Origin: Alnus glutinosa
Lineage: Eukaryota > Streptophyta > Magnoliopsida > Fagales > Betulaceae
Assembly (NCBI RefSeq): GCF_958979055.1
Contig: NC_084887.1
Coordinates: forward strand, 34,574,620 to 34,638,619
DNA length: 64,000 nt
Reading direction: 5' to 3'
Shown: positions 25,424-38,604 of the stretch, piece by piece
How the letters are laid out: every line of letters starts with the position of its first letter
How positions within the stretch are numbered: the first letter of the stretch is position 1
The notes under the pieces: model-generated
What the model saw: only the letters and a program-made list of their open reading frames with translations
Database searches by the model: none
Told to the model about the DNA's origin: nothing
Position numbers and translations under genes: made by a program

Positions 25424-28400
25424 TCACGAACTCTTTTCCTCTAATACTATAGGCAACTCCACATTTTCATTGCCTCTCAGAATCTTCAAGACTACTTTAT
25501 CTCCCACATTATAGTCATCCCACACTTTGTACAGCTCCGCTTTGCTTTTAACCTGATTATAGTATGCATAAGAGTGATTAAAAAAATACACTACACCTTA
25601 TGCCATATCTCACATGAGTACCAATTGCATCTTAGCAGAAAGCAGTTCCACTTATGTTTCAAATGAGTTCTGCTCTTCAGGCTGGCAAACTCACAAGAGT
25701 TTAAACTAGGTTTGATTGAACTTAAGCTTTTTAAACTTCCATATATGAACCAAGAAAAGTGAGAAAAAAAATAAAAAATAAAAAAAATCTTAGTGCATAG
25801 TACCAAGGAAAAACCTACGAACTTTAAACAAGCTATAAATTGATTTTGGTCCAAACATTTCTACAATAGCACTATATGTATAAAACATTTTTGAAGGATA
25901 GCTTAACTTTAATAATATGCAGAAAGTTAATCTTGCATCTTAATAATAAAAGCAGCATAGAATGCATAAATCGAAAAGAGAACAGTTTCAGCAAGAGAGA
26001 GCTCACAGATTTGTTGTCAACTGCAACAATGATATCCCCAAGTACTATATTACCAGCAAAACCTCTTGTGGTTGGTAATAGCCCAGCCTTTGCTGCAAGA
26101 CTGCTTCCAGGAACCTACAGCGGCGTATTGTTAGCTTCGGAAATTATAAATGATCGGGGATCAACTATCAGATGATAATTGTTAATAATAGGATAACAGA
26201 GTAGCACATAGGGAAATTCTATCATTATGCAAATTCAATACTCTGAGAGGATACCAGAAGAACGAGGGCTCCATTCCGAATGTTAAGTTGATTTGCAACT
26301 AGGTCTGGAGCAATCTCCACATTCAAACCAGCTCGGACAACCTAAGATGGAGAAACAATGAGATGGAAATGATAAGGTATGGGAATTTTAGAGCATTTCT
26401 GATGAAACAGAAACCAAAAGCTTCACTATTTGCCATGTTGTTGTGATCCTTTGTTCATAAAGGCAATAGTTCATGCTGAATAAACAAAACTAAATTGTAA
26501 AAGTGTAGACCACCAAGAGAATAATATAAATTTACAAGAAAATAATATTTCAATAAAGTTTCACACAGGTGGGGGTTGGTTGGTCTTAGGTTCACATATT
26601 TTCTAGCAAAACATAATTAGCAAGGACACTTACTTTGCCAAATTGGATCAACTGAGGTACAATCTTGAGTACAGTGGAGGAAGGGATGGCAAAACCTACA
26701 CCTGCTGATGTCCCTGCCATACCAAGAACAAAAGTGAAAAACTCTAAAAATTACAGGAAGCAGTTCCTCCAAAGATATATGTAGTGCATAGATGGAGTTC
26801 ATTGACACCAAATAGTGGTCACATAGTCACTCCATTAAAAGATAACTTGCATATACCTAGAAGTTAACAAAGTGGAATGCACCTCAAATATTGGTGAAAT
26901 CAATATACAGAATTCCAAAAACTTTACTTAATATTAAATCTCAACATATCTTAGGCTGTTGCTTAATACTCTTTGTTTTCATATTTTGACATGAAATTAC
27001 TGCATATATAAGGAAAATTACCTGTCAGATTATTAATAAAAAAAATGAAAAACTTACCTGTCTGAGTGAATATTGCAGTATTAATTCCAATCAAATTTCC
27101 TCTGGAATCCAGTAGAGGACCCCCACTGCCATGGTCATAATAAGAAGCATCAGGAAGTGCACTACTTACAATGAATACGAATATCTCGCTGATGCAAAGA
27201 AATATTTATTTTTCACTAGTTTTAAGTTCTAGCACCTTCAATTCCAATGAGGGGAGAAATGCATCCAATGAGATACTCCTTGAGGCACAGAGGCTAAGGA
27301 GGATTGATCTTTTTAATGAAGATATTTAGAGGAGAATGTTCCCTGACTGACCTGTTCCCGGGATTAATGGCTGCATCTGTTTGAACTCCTCCGCCAATTG
27401 TGACTCCAGTTTGACTAAAAATGTCTCGATCCAGTCCACTAATAACTCCAACAGTAAGGGTATGATCAAAACCAAATGGATTCCCAATTGCTAAACACTG
27501 CTGCCCAACTCTTAGAGAAGATGACTGCCCCACGTTAATTGGCCTCAACAGATCTTCAGAGGCTTCTATCTAACATTTTTAAGATATTAATACTTCACTA
27601 ATAATTGCAATGCTAGTAGCAATCGAATTGTAATATTTTATTTTTCTTTCTCAGTTCTGCTCTTTTATATTTTTACTGATGAGTGGATTACTTAACCTTG
27701 ACACTGCTATTTCTGAGCCTCTTCCAGACAAAAAGTAAGGAACTAATTGGCAAACTACACTAACGTCCTAAGTCGCAATCGATAAACGCTACTCATTGGT
27801 ACATCATAAATCTAGCTTTCTAGTGATAACATATCTACACTGGATTTATATTTTATACATTGAAGGAGTGCAGAGCAATTTCCAGGAGTTCTACAAAAAG
27901 AAAAAAGAAAAGAAAAAAATGGCCTACAATGTTAAGTTTTATGCCGGCTAATTCGGTGTCAAAACTAAGTTTGGTGCAAGTCTAAATTTGTCAGTTTCAG
28001 TTGGTACTTAGACTGGAAATCAGAAACTTGGACAATTTTGAGAAACAGAAATGCTTGGTTGGAAGATCATTTGGTGGGCATCCAAACGAGATATGTTACA
28101 AGAGATCAAGATTTTGTAGCCGAGCCACTCGGTTGGAATTGGCGTTCGCAAAGGACCCGGACAAAGTACTTAAGTGATCTCTTTCAAGTATTCCAAATCC
28201 ACTCAGTTGGAAGGGTTGTTCGGATCTCGACCGAACGAAGATGTTTGATATAGAGATATAAGAAGCCACAGAGTTGCTCAGTTGCATCCTCGGTTGGACA
28301 TCATCCACACAGGTTATGGAATGAAGAAACAATAAAGGCTGGCTGAACATCTAGGTTGGACCACGTCTGAATGGGTTAAAGATCGCAATTAAGCCAAGAC

Positions 28401-28688
28401 ATTCAATTGGAAGCTAGGTCGGACCACGCCCGAACACCGTCGGGTTGTAAGTTGCAAAACCCTAGCCGCATCAGAATGAGATCACTTACCTGTCCAAACG
28501 CCGCCTTAAATATTGCCGTTTTAGAGTTTTAATTGCACCAAAACAAGGTTTGCTTATTAGGGTCTATATAAGCATCATTATGCATGATTTTCATAAGTGC
28601 TTGAGGCCATTATTTTGTGACCTACAAGAAACCTTGTGCATCTTTATGTCTTCAATTTCATATCTCTTTGACTTTGTTTAAACCACAC

Positions 28689-28743
<55 letters not shown>

Positions 28744-31700
28744 TCAGCCACCGGAGTACCGGGTTGAAAGAGGAGACTTGATAGAAGAATTGGTCATAGT
28801 TCTAGAGCTACTGCAATAGAGATTAACGGGTCCTTTGTTGGGCTACACATGAGGTTTTGTAAGTATAATCTATTTGTAATTTGATTCTTCTATAGTCGAT
28901 AAGTTTTTTGGGTTTGGCTGCTTCGAAGTGGTTTTACTTTCGAAGAGTTCTTAAAAAAATTTCCACTTCGTCACCAAAATTTGCGTGCTTGATTTATTTT
29001 GTGCTTTGATTAATTTTGGTGGCATTGTGTGCGATAATTAATTTTTAAATTGCTGATATTTGTTGTGATTGGTTGAGAACACCTATTCTAATGGATAGGT
29101 ATTAACTATTTCATGTCATATATATGGTTTCAAACATGCAATTTATATACCTATAGATAAGCCAAATGCACAGAGGTTCAATTTTTGAATACAATTTATA
29201 TGCAGTTTACACTGGCAGTCAACTGAACACAACCCTCCTTTATTGAGGTTTAGGTCTTGCAAGTGCAGGAAAAAAAAAAAATTGACACTAGGATATAACA
29301 TAAGTGAACTTTATGAAAAGTAGGTTCATCAGAAAAAACTACCTTCAAGACAGCAAGATCCTTCGCACGATCAGCACCAATTAATTTACCCTCAAAATTC
29401 TTTTGGACCCTTCGAGAAGTTATAGAAAATGAGTCAATAGATACAAACAAATATAATTCAACTTAGTAGTAAATACTAAAGGATTTTGTAAATCTCACCC
29501 TTGCGATGCTAGAATATTAACTCGTGCAACAACCTGCCCGGGGCTTGGATTTTTGGAAAGGGCATTACCAATTACTGGGGCAATAGAAGAACAGAATGGT
29601 TAACTTGAGATTTCACAGTCAGTGTATGAACTTAATATGATTAACTAAGAGATTAGATTCAGATTAATATTTGCATAAAGTCCACATAATGGTACATTAA
29701 GAGCATATTTTATTCCAAAAAATCAGACCTTCAGAGAATGAACTCAAATTTTTTAACAGAAGCTTGAAATGGAAAGCATACTGAAGAATGCGTTATGCTA
29801 CTCATGAAGAACCTGATAGCAGTTTCTTGATCAATTATAAGATTTAACAATATGGGAAGAATAAAAGCAAATAGATATCCTACTAGCAGGAATTCTAGTA
29901 AATGTAGATTAATAACAATTTACAAATTAATGCAGTGTGATGTTCTGGTTAAATCAAGTATGAGCTCACTACTATTATGGAAAGCCCTATGTATATAGCT
30001 AACATCATTCAATGAAAAGGATCATTGGAAATAAACTCTTTTGTTTTATGCTTGAGCTCACTACTATTATGGAAAGCCCTAAATATATAGCAATCATCAT
30101 TCATGAAAAGGATCATTGTAAATTCATTTGTTTAGTGCTTGCAAATTCACTCACTAGCTTTTACCATGATAATTTGTTACAATGTGCCCTTGTCTGTCCC
30201 AAACTACACCAGAACCATTTCCTTCAGGAACCTGCCAATATGGATAACACAAATTACATGTACTACCACCTTGTTTTATGCTTATAAGAATGCGAAGATG
30301 TTGTATTACTCGGAGAGCTTTATGCTTAATTTAGCAGAAAAATTCTTGAGCAAGCTGTCTAGTTTTATAAGTTTCCTTCTTGATACAAGATAACTGGCAC
30401 AAAGCAATCCATCTTTCTTCTTTTCTTTGTAAGTAAATGAAGCAATTCTTCAACTTCTAAAATACCTCAACCACACCAGTTACATTAAGTTGAGGACGCA
30501 ATGTCACATCAAAAATATTGACAACAGAGTATGTGTTCCTCTCAAAGAGTTGGACAATTCTTTCCTGCAAAATTGCAAATAAGATACATCAATTAACCTG
30601 CCATGAAGATCAGTGCAATGTAGCTCATAAAAAATCACATTTCTTTTTTTTTTTTAACTTGGTGATACATGAATCCTCAAAAACAAGACTAAGAACAACA
30701 AGAAATAGCTAAAGATGAACACCTCAACAGGGAAGAGTGGGGCAGAAGGAAATACTGGAGGAGTGACTTCTTCAACTGTCACAGATGGATCCCCTGCAGC
30801 CTGTGCTGTATATCCACAGTTAATTGCATTATCAGAGCAAGTTAATAAGTAAGGAAGTTTTCCTCTGAAAATTGAAACCAAATACTTCGCTGACCCATTG
30901 ACCATTCTAATGAAGGAAGGTCTTGTCTTCAAGTAGACCCATTATCTAATAAAGGGAGAAAATGTGTTATGTTCTCTGTTAGGATTGTCGTGGACTATGC
31001 AACTTTGCGAAAAGTAAAGAGAAATGGGAGAGAAAATAAAACACATAGAATTTACGTGATTCGGCAATATTTCTATGTCCACAGGAGCGAGTGGCTAATT
31101 TCACTATGTTGAAAAATAATAGAGTTACAACATATATATACAGTCTTCAGTTAAAGCCCTAATGTAATACATTGAAATTCCCAATATACCCTTACCATAC
31201 CACGGGGTCAAGCCCCACACCCCTTTACCTATAATTCGACCCTGGCATAAGAAACTAAAATTAAGCCACAAGGGGCCACATGGGATCTACTCCGCTCGTG
31301 TGACCTTTATACTAGAGAGCAGTGCTACTTCAGAATATGAGCCTCCATCTCTGACATTCACAAACTTCGGATTAGTTATAACAGAAGGACCACCACCCTA
31401 AGTTATGTTCTATACTGATCAAAATTTTCATTTTTCCTTCCAGAATCTCAATACACAAATGTCAGATTTGATGACATACGATGTAGAGGATGGAGTTCGG
31501 ACTCAGCACTAGATACAATTCTAGCCATAGAGCTCGCCATCCTTCTATTGACACCCAATACATTTGGTGTACGTCTGTTTGAAATTCTAATGACACCCAA
31601 TAGGAATACACCGGTTGAACAACATTAATGACAAAAACAATTAAAGCATACAATTCGAGGCCTTGAACAAATTGCCAGTCTAACAGTGATCGCAAAGGTG

Positions 31701-32460
31701 AACCGTGCGGACCTGATAAGTACCTTGAAGAAGGATGATAACAGGAGTACATGAATAAACTTGCAAACAGAATCCGCCGAGTTGTGACTGGAATACTGTT
31801 GCACATTACTCTGTCCAAATTCTTTGAGTGACCCCTAACACTCCTAAAACCATCAAAGGGACAAAAATCAAAATCCTCAAAACATATTATCGGAACCAAC
31901 ATTAAAATTGTAATGTAGCTTCAGTGACATCATACAAAATATCCACCTTGGTCAAATAACACCGATGTTAACAATATTGCAGAAAGATGGCAACAAAACC
32001 AAACAAAAAAAAAAATTGAAAAAGTAAAAAAGAAAACATTTTTATAACCAGCTTGAATCAAAAATGAAAATGGGGTTCATTGATTAGTACATATAACCCT
32101 TTGGGCATGTGTGCATTATGAGTTCCTCACGTTTGCTATATACAATTGCAAATAAACATTTAAATGCGAATACAAGAATTTCAATCACAACCCAGTAACA
32201 AAATTAGAAAGAAAAATCAAATTTACCACATGATAAGTTATTTGGACTAAAGAAAAAGCTAGTGGAAGTGCAAACCTTTGAATGGAAATGGGTTGGGAAG
32301 GAACGTCGGCGTTGGAGGAATCATTGTGGTGAGGCTGAGAGTGGGAGCAAACGGAGGAGGATATGCCGTCGAAGCAGAGCTGGCGCCGACCCAAGAGGCG
32401 GCTTAAAACACTGATTGCATGAGATTGGAGAGGCCAAGGATTGAATGCTAACACTTGCAT
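25424..32460 (-). CDS. DEG8: DEG8 chloroplast-lumen Deg/HtrA serine protease
   Basis: DEG8 is a trypsin-like protease of the thylakoid lumen that, with DEG5, helps degrade photodamaged photosystem II proteins. Thirteen exons (minus order): 32460-32276, 31843-31713, 30805-30723, 30564-30466, 30231-30165, 29574-29499, 29409-29343, 27569-27352, 27125-27058, 26713-26634, 26341-26255, 26114-26007, 25552-25424. All junctions are GT-AG with consistent phase, giving 465 residues. After a plastid transit region comes a twin-arginine signal (Arg84-Arg85 plus a hydrophobic stretch) ending near Ala-Gln-Ala 106-108, as expected for lumen import. The catalytic triad reads as His188 (Thr-Asn-Tyr-His), Asp231 (Lys-Asp-Leu-Ala-Val-Leu-Lys) and Ser309 (Gly-Asn-Ser-Gly-Gly). 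A single PDZ domain ends the protein. Introns 2 and 7 hold insertions but the coding sequence is intact. Confidence 0.95.
27957..29050. mobile_element. LTR-type insertion in DEG8 intron 7
   Basis: About 1.1 kb without genes lies between DEG8 exons 7 and 8. Its left part carries 'ggttggaccacg..tgaa' motif repeats. A long A run (about 28697-28740) sits in the middle. The right part repeats the end layout of the relic at 18288-19190 ('tttggctgcttcgaag', 'cacttcgtcaccaaaatt', 'aattttggtggcattgtgtgcg'). I read it as a solo-LTR-like fossil of that family. The boundaries are approximate, and splicing of DEG8 should remove it. Confidence 0.45.
28697..28740 (+). repeat. Long poly(A) tract
   Basis: A run of over 40 consecutive A inside DEG8 intron 7. 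The exact length may be unreliable in sequencing. Confidence 0.9.
30976..31402. mobile_element. Insertion in DEG8 intron 2
   Basis: A 427-base block lies between two copies of 'ttatgttct' (30967-30975 and 31403-31411). It includes 'ttacgtgattcggcaatatttctatgtccac' in pieces, wording often seen in copia-type LTRs of woody plants, but a 9-base duplication would suit a Mutator-like element better. The terminal inverted repeats are weak at best. It is therefore classed only as a probable transposon insertion. Confidence 0.4.
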
Positions 32461-33727
32461 CTCTAAATTACGATAATTTTTCAAAAGCTTAAAACCCAAT
32501 AAAAAACAGAAGTTTATTGCTGGTGATTATTAGTGTTAATATGTACTACTTGGCTGTGTAGTGTGTAAGTTTAAGAATCACAGAGATAGATAAGAGATGG
32601 TTGGAGGCTTGGAGATCCTCGCTGTTCTGGTTGCCACTGTTCTAAGTCGAAATTACAAGAGTACTCCCGTGCAAATACGAATTCTCGAGTTTACCACTGG
32701 GGCAAGGGTGCTCCCATTTGCTTGTTTGTTTCAATGTAAAATGCATTTCTAAATAACTTGTTTTAAAATCACATGACTGATATATCAAGTTATCAACCAT
32801 AGGCACACATATAAATGTAACAAAATAAAGTTATAATTATAAACAAAAAATAATTTCTTTCCATTTCACTTAAAATAAACAAAAATTCTTGTCCATCCAC
32901 TAAGAATGGGGTGTGGGTATTATTTCCTTTGAATTTTGGGTATTACCAAATCAATCCTAGGATTTTAGTTTTTGCAATCAACTCTATATATGCCTTTTAA
33001 TTGTATTTTAAATAAATAATTCCAATCACTTTTTCTTTTATTTTTTTAACAAAATCTATGAAGGTATAGTATATAACATCACTCAATTATATAGGATAAG
33101 TAATGCTAGAAAATGCATTTTTATCTTATTACTATCTTACAATGTTGACGTGACAGTTTCAACAATCTTTATATTAAAAGAAAAATTAAATATTAATTTA
33201 AACTATCACTATTGTGGAATAGTATAGCTAACAACATTGCTCTATACATGATATAATCTTTATAGAGAATCCTAATTCACCTAAAGATTTGAACAACCTG
33301 AATTTCAAACAAGCCATGATACCAGCCCGGTTTAATCCGGGTCAAATCAAAGAATTGCAACCCTAACCCGACATTTCTCACTGCTAGCTCTGTAGCTTGC
33401 TGTCACAGCCCACGAGCCAAATAGGTCAATTTATTGGGCACAAATCAATCCATTCGGGTTTTGCGCACCCGAGCCCGGTTTTGGTTTTGGACTTTGGAGA
33501 ATTCGGGTGCATGTGATGATCGGTCGAGTGCTCAAAGCAATACCCAGACAAAAATTTCTCAGAAAAATCAGACCCAACATTATTGTCACAGAGGTAAGAT
33601 ACGATCGAAACCTTCCTTTTCAGTTCCTGTTTTTTTGTTCGTAATACACATAGCTACATTGAAATTGATGCCAATCGCCATCACCGCCGCTCTGCGATTC
33701 GGGTAATTGCTTATTTGGGCTTAAACG
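32461..33727. promoter_or_regulatory. Divergent promoter region DEG8 / SUV3-like
   Basis: This 1.27-kb interval separates two start codons that face away from each other, DEG8 (minus) and the SUV3-like helicase (plus). It must hold both promoters. The right half carries short upstream frames before the helicase start (for example from 33434) that may lie in its 5' leader. I cannot assign specific elements. Confidence 0.6.
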
Positions 33728-36700
33728 ATGTCTCTGCTTCGTAGTTGTAAACCTAAGAAATATGCTTCTAGGGTTAGGGTTTTGTTATTGAACCAATATT
33801 TCTCTTCTTTTGGACAATATGACCGTTTAGTTTCCCAGAATCACGAGTTTAGTCCAGTTTTAGATGTCCCAAACCGTCCATTTTCGACGGGTTTGATCAA
33901 CCTATGTTTTTGTAAATTACCCTCACAAAGCGTGAAATTCGTGGGCTCTGACACCCTTTATGCGAAGCCATTTTCGTCGTTCTTAGAGAAGAATGATAAT
34001 GGTGTATGCAATTCAACAATTGTGGAATCAGAATGTGACTTTGACGCGGACGTAGGGAAAAGTGTTGAATTAGATAATGTAGTTGAGGGTTGTGTTAGTG
34101 TTAGTGGTTCAGCGAGTGCTGATGAAGGGGATGGTGTAGAAGATGGTAGTGTTAGTGATTCTATGGTGGTTGAATTGGATGATGGAAATAACGACGTGGG
34201 TTTGGAGACAAGTGGGGGTTACATGCATGTTGCATTGCAGAATCCTGTTGAGTTGTATCGTGAGCTAAGAGATGCTGTGAAGGCTGCAAAGCAGACACGG
34301 CATGATTGGGAGACAATGCAAGAAATATTCTGTTACTTTGGGAAATCCGGTTGGGCGTCCAATCAGGCTCTTGCCATTTACATTGGCCTGTCATTCTTTC
34401 CTACTGCTGTGCACAAGTTCCGGAACTTTTTCTTCAAGAAGTGCCCAGCTGATGTTTTTAAGTATGTGGCGTCGCTTGGTCCCTCGGATGATGCCATCAA
34501 GTTCCTGTTTCCTATATTTGTGGAGTATTGTTTGGAGGAGTTTCCTGATGAGATTAAGCGGTTTCAGGGTATGATTGAGTCGGCGGATCTCACAAAGCCC
34601 CACACTTGGTTTCCATTTGCACGTGCTATGAAGCGGAAGATAATATATCATTGTGGACCGACCAACAGTGGTAAAACGTACAATGCTCTGCAACGGTATA
34701 TGGAAGCGAAGAAGGGTATCTATTGTAGTCCTCTCAGGTTGTTAGCTATGGAAGTCTTTGACAAGGTGAATGCGCATGGGGTTTACTGTAGTCTACTTAC
34801 AGGTCAAGAAAAGAAATATGTCCCTTTTTCGAACCATATTGCTTGTACCGTGGAAATGGTATCTACAGACGATTTGTATGATGTGGCCGTTATTGATGAA
34901 ATTCAGATGATGTCAGATACATGTAGAGGTTATGCATGGACACGGGCATTGCTTGGATTGAAGGCCGATGAGATACATTTGTGTGGGGATCCAAGTGTTT
35001 TAAATATTGTTCGAAATATCTGTGCGGGCACTGGGGACGAGTTGCATGAACATCATTATGAGAGATTTAAGCCATTGGTGGTTGAAGCCAAGACCCTGTT
35101 GGGAGATCTTAAAAATGTTCGTTCTGGGGACTGTGTGGTTGCTTTTTCGAGGAGAGAGATATTTGAGGTTAAAATGGCAATTGAGAAGCACACCAATCAC
35201 CGCTGTTGTGTAATTTATGGTGCCTTACCACCAGAAACTCGTAGACAGCAAGCTAGTCTATTCAATGATCAAGATAATGAATTTGATGTGCTTGTTGCTA
35301 GTGATGCTGTGGGAATGGGTCTGAATCTCAATATTAGAAGGGTTGTTTTTAATAGCCTTTCAAAATACAATGGAGACAAGATTGTTCCAGTTCCAGCATC
35401 ACAGGTTAAACAAATTGCTGGAAGAGCTGGTCGTAGAGGAAGCCGCTATCCAGATGGGCTCACAACAACCTTGCAGTTAGAAGATTTAGATTACTTGATT
35501 GAGTGCTTGAAGCAACCTTTTGAAGAAGTAAAGAAAGTCGGTCTCTTTCCTTTCTTTGAGCAGGTTGAGCTTTTTGCTGGGCAACTCAATAATGTTACAT
35601 TCTGCCACCTACTTGAAAAATTTGGTGAAAATTGCCGTCTGGATGGTTCTTACTTTTTGTGTCGACATGATCACATAAAGAAGGTTGCGAATATGTTGGA
35701 GAAGGTGCAGGGATTATCCCTGGAGGATCGTTTTAACTTTTGTTTTGCCCCAGTTAATATTAGAGACCCAAAGGCAATGTTCCATCTCCTAAGGTTTGCT
35801 TCAGCATACAGTCAGAAGGTTCCTGTCAATATTGCAATGGGCATGCCGAAGGGTTCTGCTCGAAATGATGCAGAGCTCTTAGACCTCGAGACTAAGCATC
35901 AAGTGTTGTCTATGTATTTGTGGTTATCACACCACTTCAAGGAGGAAACTTTTCCTTATGTGAAGAAGGCTGAGGCAATGGCGACGGACATTGCTGACTT
36001 GTTGGGTCAGTCTCTCTCCAAAGCCAATTGGAAACCAGAATCAAGGCAGGCAGGGCAACCAAAGCCTCGACAGAAGGAAGATGGAAATGAGAGGCCAAGG
36101 TCACTTGTCAAATTATATGAGAAGTAAGTACCTCAAATAATGATCTGTTTGGGTTCATCTTGAACTGGCAGAGTTTTTTTGTTTTTATATTCTTAGTTTT
36201 TTTTTTCTTCTTTTAAATACAGGGGACAGTTTTCATGTTTCTTCTTAAATAAGTCCTATTTTTTTTTTGGTTTTGATCTAGCCTGTGGTTCTATATTTAT
36301 ATTACTCTGGTACTTGATTTATATGGCTATACGTTATTAAATTTCAATTAGAACCTTATAAGTTTTTTGAGGTTGCTTCTCTTTATCAACTTGTGGGTTG
36401 GCACACATGCATTCATCTCTGTAGAATGCCTCTAGTGGCAGCTGTAATAGGGTAGTGGGTGGCCTGATGGCAGAGTTGATATAATTTTGGTGAAATGGGA
36501 ATGATGGTGTGGCATTTGTCACATATGCAGGTGCCCTGATGTTGTGCCGCTGGTGGTGGCGGCAGCATAAGGATGATAGTAGTTGGTCGTGGCATAAGGG
36601 ATGATACTAGTCAGGTTGTGGGTGGTATCTGCTTGGATATGATAGTGTTGGTTGCCGCTGGATTGTGGCGGTTGTCTTGATCATCTTTTTTTTTGGGCAA

Positions 36701-37511
36701 AATTTAATGAAATATTTAATTATAGGTCATGTTTAGATATTTATCGATGGTATTTCTGAGAGTTAGGTTTTTGAGTGTAGTTTTTCCTGAAGGAGGAAGT
36801 TGTGTGTGTAAAGAATGTGGTAATGGCACAACGAATATGGTGGTTTAATGGTTGTCAGGTGGTGGTTAGTGGTGGATGGCAGTGGATATAATATTTGAAA
36901 TGCATACTCTCATTTGGGGTGAAGAAGAAGAGAAGTTGGAGAAAAAGGGGGGGGAAGGGTTGCAAAGAATAACTGTGTGATGATAAATCGATTCCAATGG
37001 AAATGGATTTAATTCTAGACATCTTTGGGTGCTGCATGATGAATTACGTATGTAGCCCCTGTTTGCAGATAGCCAATGGTGAATGCAACTATTTTAAGTC
37101 TCGGAAGCACATACACATGTACATTATTTGAAATTGAAAGAATGTAGCCCCTTAATGTACATGGCATGTATACAAAGGCTCTCTTAAAGACTACAATATG
37201 AAATTCATAATATCCGGAATGTGCATGTATTTATGTATACATGAATGTCTGTACGTATGCCCAGGTAAAAAAAGAATGTCTGTAGTATATATTGCCATGT
37301 CATGTCATATGTATTATGCATGTTTGTATTAACTATAAAATGCATGTGTATAATGAACTGATTCACCTTTCTTCTTCCATGTACAAGTATAGATATTGAT
37401 GCCCATTTTTATTCTTTACCCCACAGGGAATTAATAGAAAAATGTAGTTATTTGCTAATTTTTTTATCTGAGTGCCAATTTCCTTTTCTGCCTTGCAGGA
37501 AAAGACTTGAA
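33728..37511 (+). CDS. SUV3-like mitochondrial ATP-dependent RNA helicase
   Basis: This is a DExH-box RNA helicase of the SUV3 family, which unwinds RNA for turnover in mitochondria. Exon 1 is 33728-36123. It has a basic, Ser/Arg-rich N-terminus typical of organelle targeting, then an acidic linker (about residues 100-160). The helicase core has Gly-Pro-Thr-Asn-Ser-Gly-Lys-Thr (310-317), Asp-Glu-Ile-Gln (390-393) and, near 570, [10 protein letters not shown], followed by the SUV3 C-terminal domain. Length is about 800 residues, closer to Arabidopsis DExH18 (At5g39840) than to the shorter SUV3. The donor GTAAGT at 36124 joins an acceptor at 37498. With that acceptor the frame ends at TGA 37509-37511 after Lys-Lys-Lys-Thr. 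A slightly later acceptor would extend it to TAG 37552-37554, and intron retention gives a TAA at 36125. The main body is certain; only the last residues are not. Confidence 0.93.
36124..37498 (+). other. Last intron of the SUV3-like gene
   Basis: This 1.4-kb intron has T-rich and GT-rich stretches (for example 'ggtggtggcgg'-type runs near 36480-36670 and 36840-36890). No nested gene was recognised. Confidence 0.6.
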
Positions 37512-37554
37512 AAGTCTTTACAACATAAGCGCTCAGAGAAGGTAGTTGCATAGT

Positions 37555-38600
37555 TAAATTGCAGGTAATGATGCTGTTATGTTGCCCCACTCCATATATT
37601 GGCTGCCTTATCTGCTTAATACATTGCCAACATGGGAGCCTTTTTTCCTTTTCTTCATATATTCTTTCCTCATCTATTTGGTTGTTAAAACGTGCACATT
37701 AATTTTTCTTATTTCTAACATCTGGTTCTTCTGCTTAGTTTTCACAGGAATCTGTGAAGGTAATATACGCACAAATAGCAGAGAGAGAGAGGTTTGTTAT
37801 TATTCTAATACATGTTACATTATGTTTGGTAGGAGGGGAAGCTGGTAGAGGGAAAAAGGGGCAAAGCATAAAGGAAGCACAGGTAAAAGGCATTTTTTTA
37901 CCATTGTACCCTGGTTTTGATGGTTTATTGTGAGGCCAGACTTTGTTTGATAACACTCTTTCTTTCTCCCTTTTGTTTTCTCTTTTCAAAACAAAAACAT
38001 TAACAAACAACCAAAAACACAAAATACTCAAAACTACTTTCATAAATTTTATGTCACATTAGATTACTTTTTCAAACAGAGATCCTTCTAAAAAGCATTA
38101 ACAAATGGAGCTTATCTTCCCTCCGCCCAACCCTCCCCACAAATTCCCTCCCTTCTTTTTCATTCTTCCGGTTATTTCTGTAACAAACATAACTTTAAGG
38201 TCCATTTGGTAGGAGGGAAAGCAAGTGGGCATGGAAGGGGAAGGATGCATAGGTATCATTCTTTTCGTACAAGGGAAACCTTTTTTTCTCTTTTTCATTT
38301 CATTTCATCACTGAAGATTGTTTGTTTGTGTGTGTGTGTGTGTGGGGGGGGGGGGGGAGAGAGAGAGAGAGAGAGAGTCCAGAGGCAAGAGGATTGTCTT
38401 GGCTTTTTACAAGTTTGTGACCCTCTGATCCCTCAAATTCTTTTTGAATTGATTTCCTTCCACTTTTTTTTATCTCTCCTATTAAATTGGGCCAATTACT
38501 GATAAAAAAATCTCTCCTATCAAATGTAAGGATGGAAAACCAGTACCCTGCACTTCCATTTTTTCATACCTCCTATCTTTTCTTTCTTTCAAACAAGAAT
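37555..38600. other. 3' flank of the SUV3-like gene, no other gene
   Basis: It contains the probable 3' UTR and then spacer. Two short related patches ('tttggtaggaggg.aagc' near 37827 and 38203) and a compound microsatellite (TG, then G, then AG) at about 38326-38378 are the only features. Confidence 0.5.
38326..38378 (+). repeat. Compound microsatellite (TG)n(G)n(AG)n
   Basis: A run of TG repeats passes straight into about 14 G and then into AG repeats. It is a simple-sequence tract in spacer DNA. Confidence 0.85.
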
Positions 38601-38604
38601 GGAG

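Noticed and set aside
33434-33706. A 90-codon plus-strand frame upstream of the SUV3-like gene
   Set aside because: No family signature and poor composition. It is most likely 5' leader or promoter, with at best upstream frames.
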